From CAZBLK01 sp964492715 (lineage in GTDB: Bacteria; Bacillota; Clostridia; Lachnospirales; WRBF01), in assembly GCA_964492715.1 (NCBI GenBank), contig CAZBLK010000018.1:1-51579 (forward strand): a stretch of 51,579 nt of DNA, given 5' to 3'. The translations under genes and the position numbers were made by a program. Positions 50,400 to 51,579 of the stretch are shown here, piece after piece (positions within the stretch are counted from its first letter, which is position 1; each line of letters opens with the position of its first letter). Below the pieces are notes generated by a model that ran no database searches, had not been told where the DNA came from, and worked only from the letters and a program-made list of their open reading frames with translations.

Positions 50400-51242
50400 C
50401 TAAATGTCATAAGTATTTTCTAACACTGTCCCTATATTGGCAGAATTTTTGTTGTCAGTGAGCAAAAAGTCTGTTGCTTCTCCGATTTTCATATAACGAA
50501 CACCAACAGATGTTTTAATCATTAATACTCGTTCGCCTTTTGGGTTTATAAAAACTTCCGAACTGGTTTCCTCTTTTTGTTCAGTAGAATCAATATTTTT
50601 TTGTTTTTCTGAATCATCATTAAATTTCCCTAAAAATTCAGTAAACAAATCAAAAGAAAGTTTTCTACCTTCAAGAAATTTATCCAACTCACTAAAAAGG
50701 TCGTTAGGATTACCAGATATATCAAATTCTAATATAGAATTATCTTTATGATTTATAATAGCTACTCTGTCAAAACTTGTTCCCAATAATTCTATCCTAT
50801 AATCTCCATATACTTTTCTTGTTCCTGACAATTCTCGTAGTCGATTTATTAAAGCCATTGTATCATCACCAAAAAATTCATAAAATTTAGCTGCTTGGTC
50901 AGGTGTCATTTGCATTTCCGGCTTTGTTTTATTTTTATAGTACGTTACACCTGTTGTACTATCAACCATTTTTTCATATGCAGAAGATTTTGTAAAATGG
51001 TCTTCCAGTAATTCTGCTTCGTTTATAGGTGTAGCATGTCTAAAAAAACCTTGTAAGATGTTTTTATTGCTTGGCCTAATTGAAATAGAGTTATTATCCC
51101 GAATAATAGATGGTGGTTCGGATTCAACTACCTTCTCCGAAAAAGTGTTAAAACCTACTTTACCATTTGATTGATTTACTGTTCTTTGCCTTATGTATCC
51201 TGTTGCTTGGTGATTCCCTACACCCAATCCCAATAAAGTCAT
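50400..51242 (-). CDS. Protein of unknown function, 280 aa
   Basis: 280 residues from the ATG at 51242; AAGGAG lies 9 bases upstream, and a GTG at 51251 overlaps that site. No signal peptide is obvious (M-T-L-L-G-L-G-V-G-N-H-Q-A-T-G-Y start) and there are no transmembrane helices. A low-complexity N-terminus rich in Asn/Ser leads to a folded-looking middle (F-Y-E-F-F-G-D-D-T-M-A-L-I-N-R-L-R-E-L-S-G-T). A charged linker with K/E/S/T runs at about 212-230, then a short beta-rich tail (V-F-I-N-P-K-G-E-R-V-L-M-I-K-T). I do not recognise the family. It lies between a VirB4 scrap and an IS982-type transposase end, with its own strong terminator, so it is probably accessory cargo. Confidence 0.7.
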   Translation of the reverse strand: MTLLGLGVGNHQATGYIRQRTVNQSNGKVGFNTFSEKVVESEPPSIIRDNNSISIRPSNKNILQGFFRHATPINEAELLEDHFTKSSAYEKMVDSTTGVTYYKNKTKPEMQMTPDQAAKFYEFFGDDTMALINRLRELSGTRKVYGDYRIELLGTSFDRVAIINHKDNSILEFDISGNPNDLFSELDKFLEGRKLSFDLFTEFLGKFNDDSEKQKNIDSTEQKEETSSEVFINPKGERVLMIKTSVGVRYMKIGEATDFLLTDNKNSANIGTVLENTYDI

Positions 51243-51394
51243 TAATTTCACTCCTTAAATTTTCACTCTTTGATAGTTTTATTTTTAACATTCGTTCTAA
51301 AATTTAGAAAGTATAGCAACCAAATTCTATATATTTCCTTTAATTAATTATCGACAAATTTTAGAAATACTTTATTAAGAACTACTAATGCGAA
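51243..51394. other. Short intergenic stretch, nothing seen
   Basis: AT-rich DNA upstream of the 280-aa gene and downstream of the transposase end. It should contain that gene's promoter. Confidence 0.3.
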
Positions 51395-51579
51395 TCAAGA
51401 GTTAAAAATCCCAATGATAAGAAGCAAGCAAAAAGCCAACCTAGAAGAAACAAAAGAAATCAATCCATTGGAAGAACGAACCTTAGAAGCGTGTTGGATA
51501 CTTGTCTTTACTTGAATCCAACTAAAAAAAGATTCAATTGGTTGACAAAAAGAACTGATAGCTTTAGAAACCAATCTGC
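51395..51579 (-). mobile_element. IS982-type transposase, C-terminal end (runs off the window)
   Basis: On the minus strand the frame enters at the window edge and reads R-L-V-S-K-A-I-S-S-F-C-Q-P-I-E-S-F-F-S-W-I, then K-T-S-I-Q-H-A-S-K-V-R-S and N-G-L-I-S-F-V, ending at a TGA (51395-51397). The P-I-E-S-F-F-x-W-I and I-Q-x-A-S-K-V-R-S blocks are characteristic of the last ~60 residues of IS982 transposases, including the final catalytic glutamate. The N-terminal part lies outside the window. Confidence 0.72.

Noticed and set aside
1..51579. CRISPR array or rRNA operon
   Set aside because: No regularly spaced direct repeats and no rRNA-like conserved blocks were seen.

Overview
The window looks like a chromosome segment of an anaerobic, low-GC, probably motile Clostridia bacterium, perhaps Oscillospirales. 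The grounds are AT-rich DNA, strong GGAGG ribosome-binding sites, frequent TTG/GTG starts, a sodium-pumping biotin decarboxylase operon, indolepyruvate:ferredoxin oxidoreductase, rubredoxin, three large chemoreceptors, RqcH and Firmicute-type L1 and L10 leader RNAs. The species was not identified. No rRNA or CRISPR array was seen; the only tRNA seen is tRNA-Cys(GCA).

Layout. 1-2.2 kb is the worn edge of a conjugative element: a VirD4/TraG fragment, a DUF2089 regulator with a three-helix membrane protein, a Fic protein and a transposase scrap. 2.5-7.3 kb is a five-gene decarboxylase operon: a 12S-like carboxyltransferase, OadG, biotin carrier, OadB and OadA/5S. 7.7-11.5 kb holds a YgjP-type metallopeptidase and a regulator/ABC ATPase/permease operon. 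11.9-15.7 kb is the rpmG-secE-nusG-rplK-rplA-rplJ-rplL cluster with three RNA leaders. 16.1-19.2 kb (minus strand) is an RCK_C membrane protein with iorA-iorB. 19.3-24.1 kb holds two paralogous chemoreceptors. 24.8-33.3 kb has rqcH, tRNA-Cys, trmK, a Nif3-like protein, a TGS-nucleoside kinase, a metallophosphoesterase and a third chemoreceptor. 33.5-40.2 kb carries dnaE, pfkA, pyk and rubredoxin. 40.2-50 kb (minus strand) is a GNAT gene and a galactose locus (galK, a 55-aa protein, mglC, truncated mglA), then a damaged stretch with a dead IS5-type element, then a truncated YesM-type kinase and an intact YesN-type regulator. 50-51.6 kb is again mobile debris: a VirB4 fragment with a mutated P-loop, an unrecognised 280-aa protein and the 3' end of an IS982-type transposase.

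Two things stand out. First, intergenic DNA is littered with short palindromic MITE-like repeats, at least four families; one copy lies between pfkA and pyk and is open in frame into pyk. Second, the galactose locus appears to have suffered one deletion or replacement. yesN, the 5' part of yesM, the 3' part of mglA, mglC and galK all survive in the same orientation. The kinase catalytic domain, the expected mglB and the mglA P-loop are gone, and about 2.2 kb of unrelated DNA sits at the break. Other points of interest are a possible three-way-junction RNA upstream of rplK, a trmK gene with no ATG/GTG/TTG start, a 12S-like subunit whose carboxyltransferase motifs have eroded, and promoters overlapped by inverted repeats.

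All calls come from reading the sequence and remembered family motifs. No database search or folding program was run.
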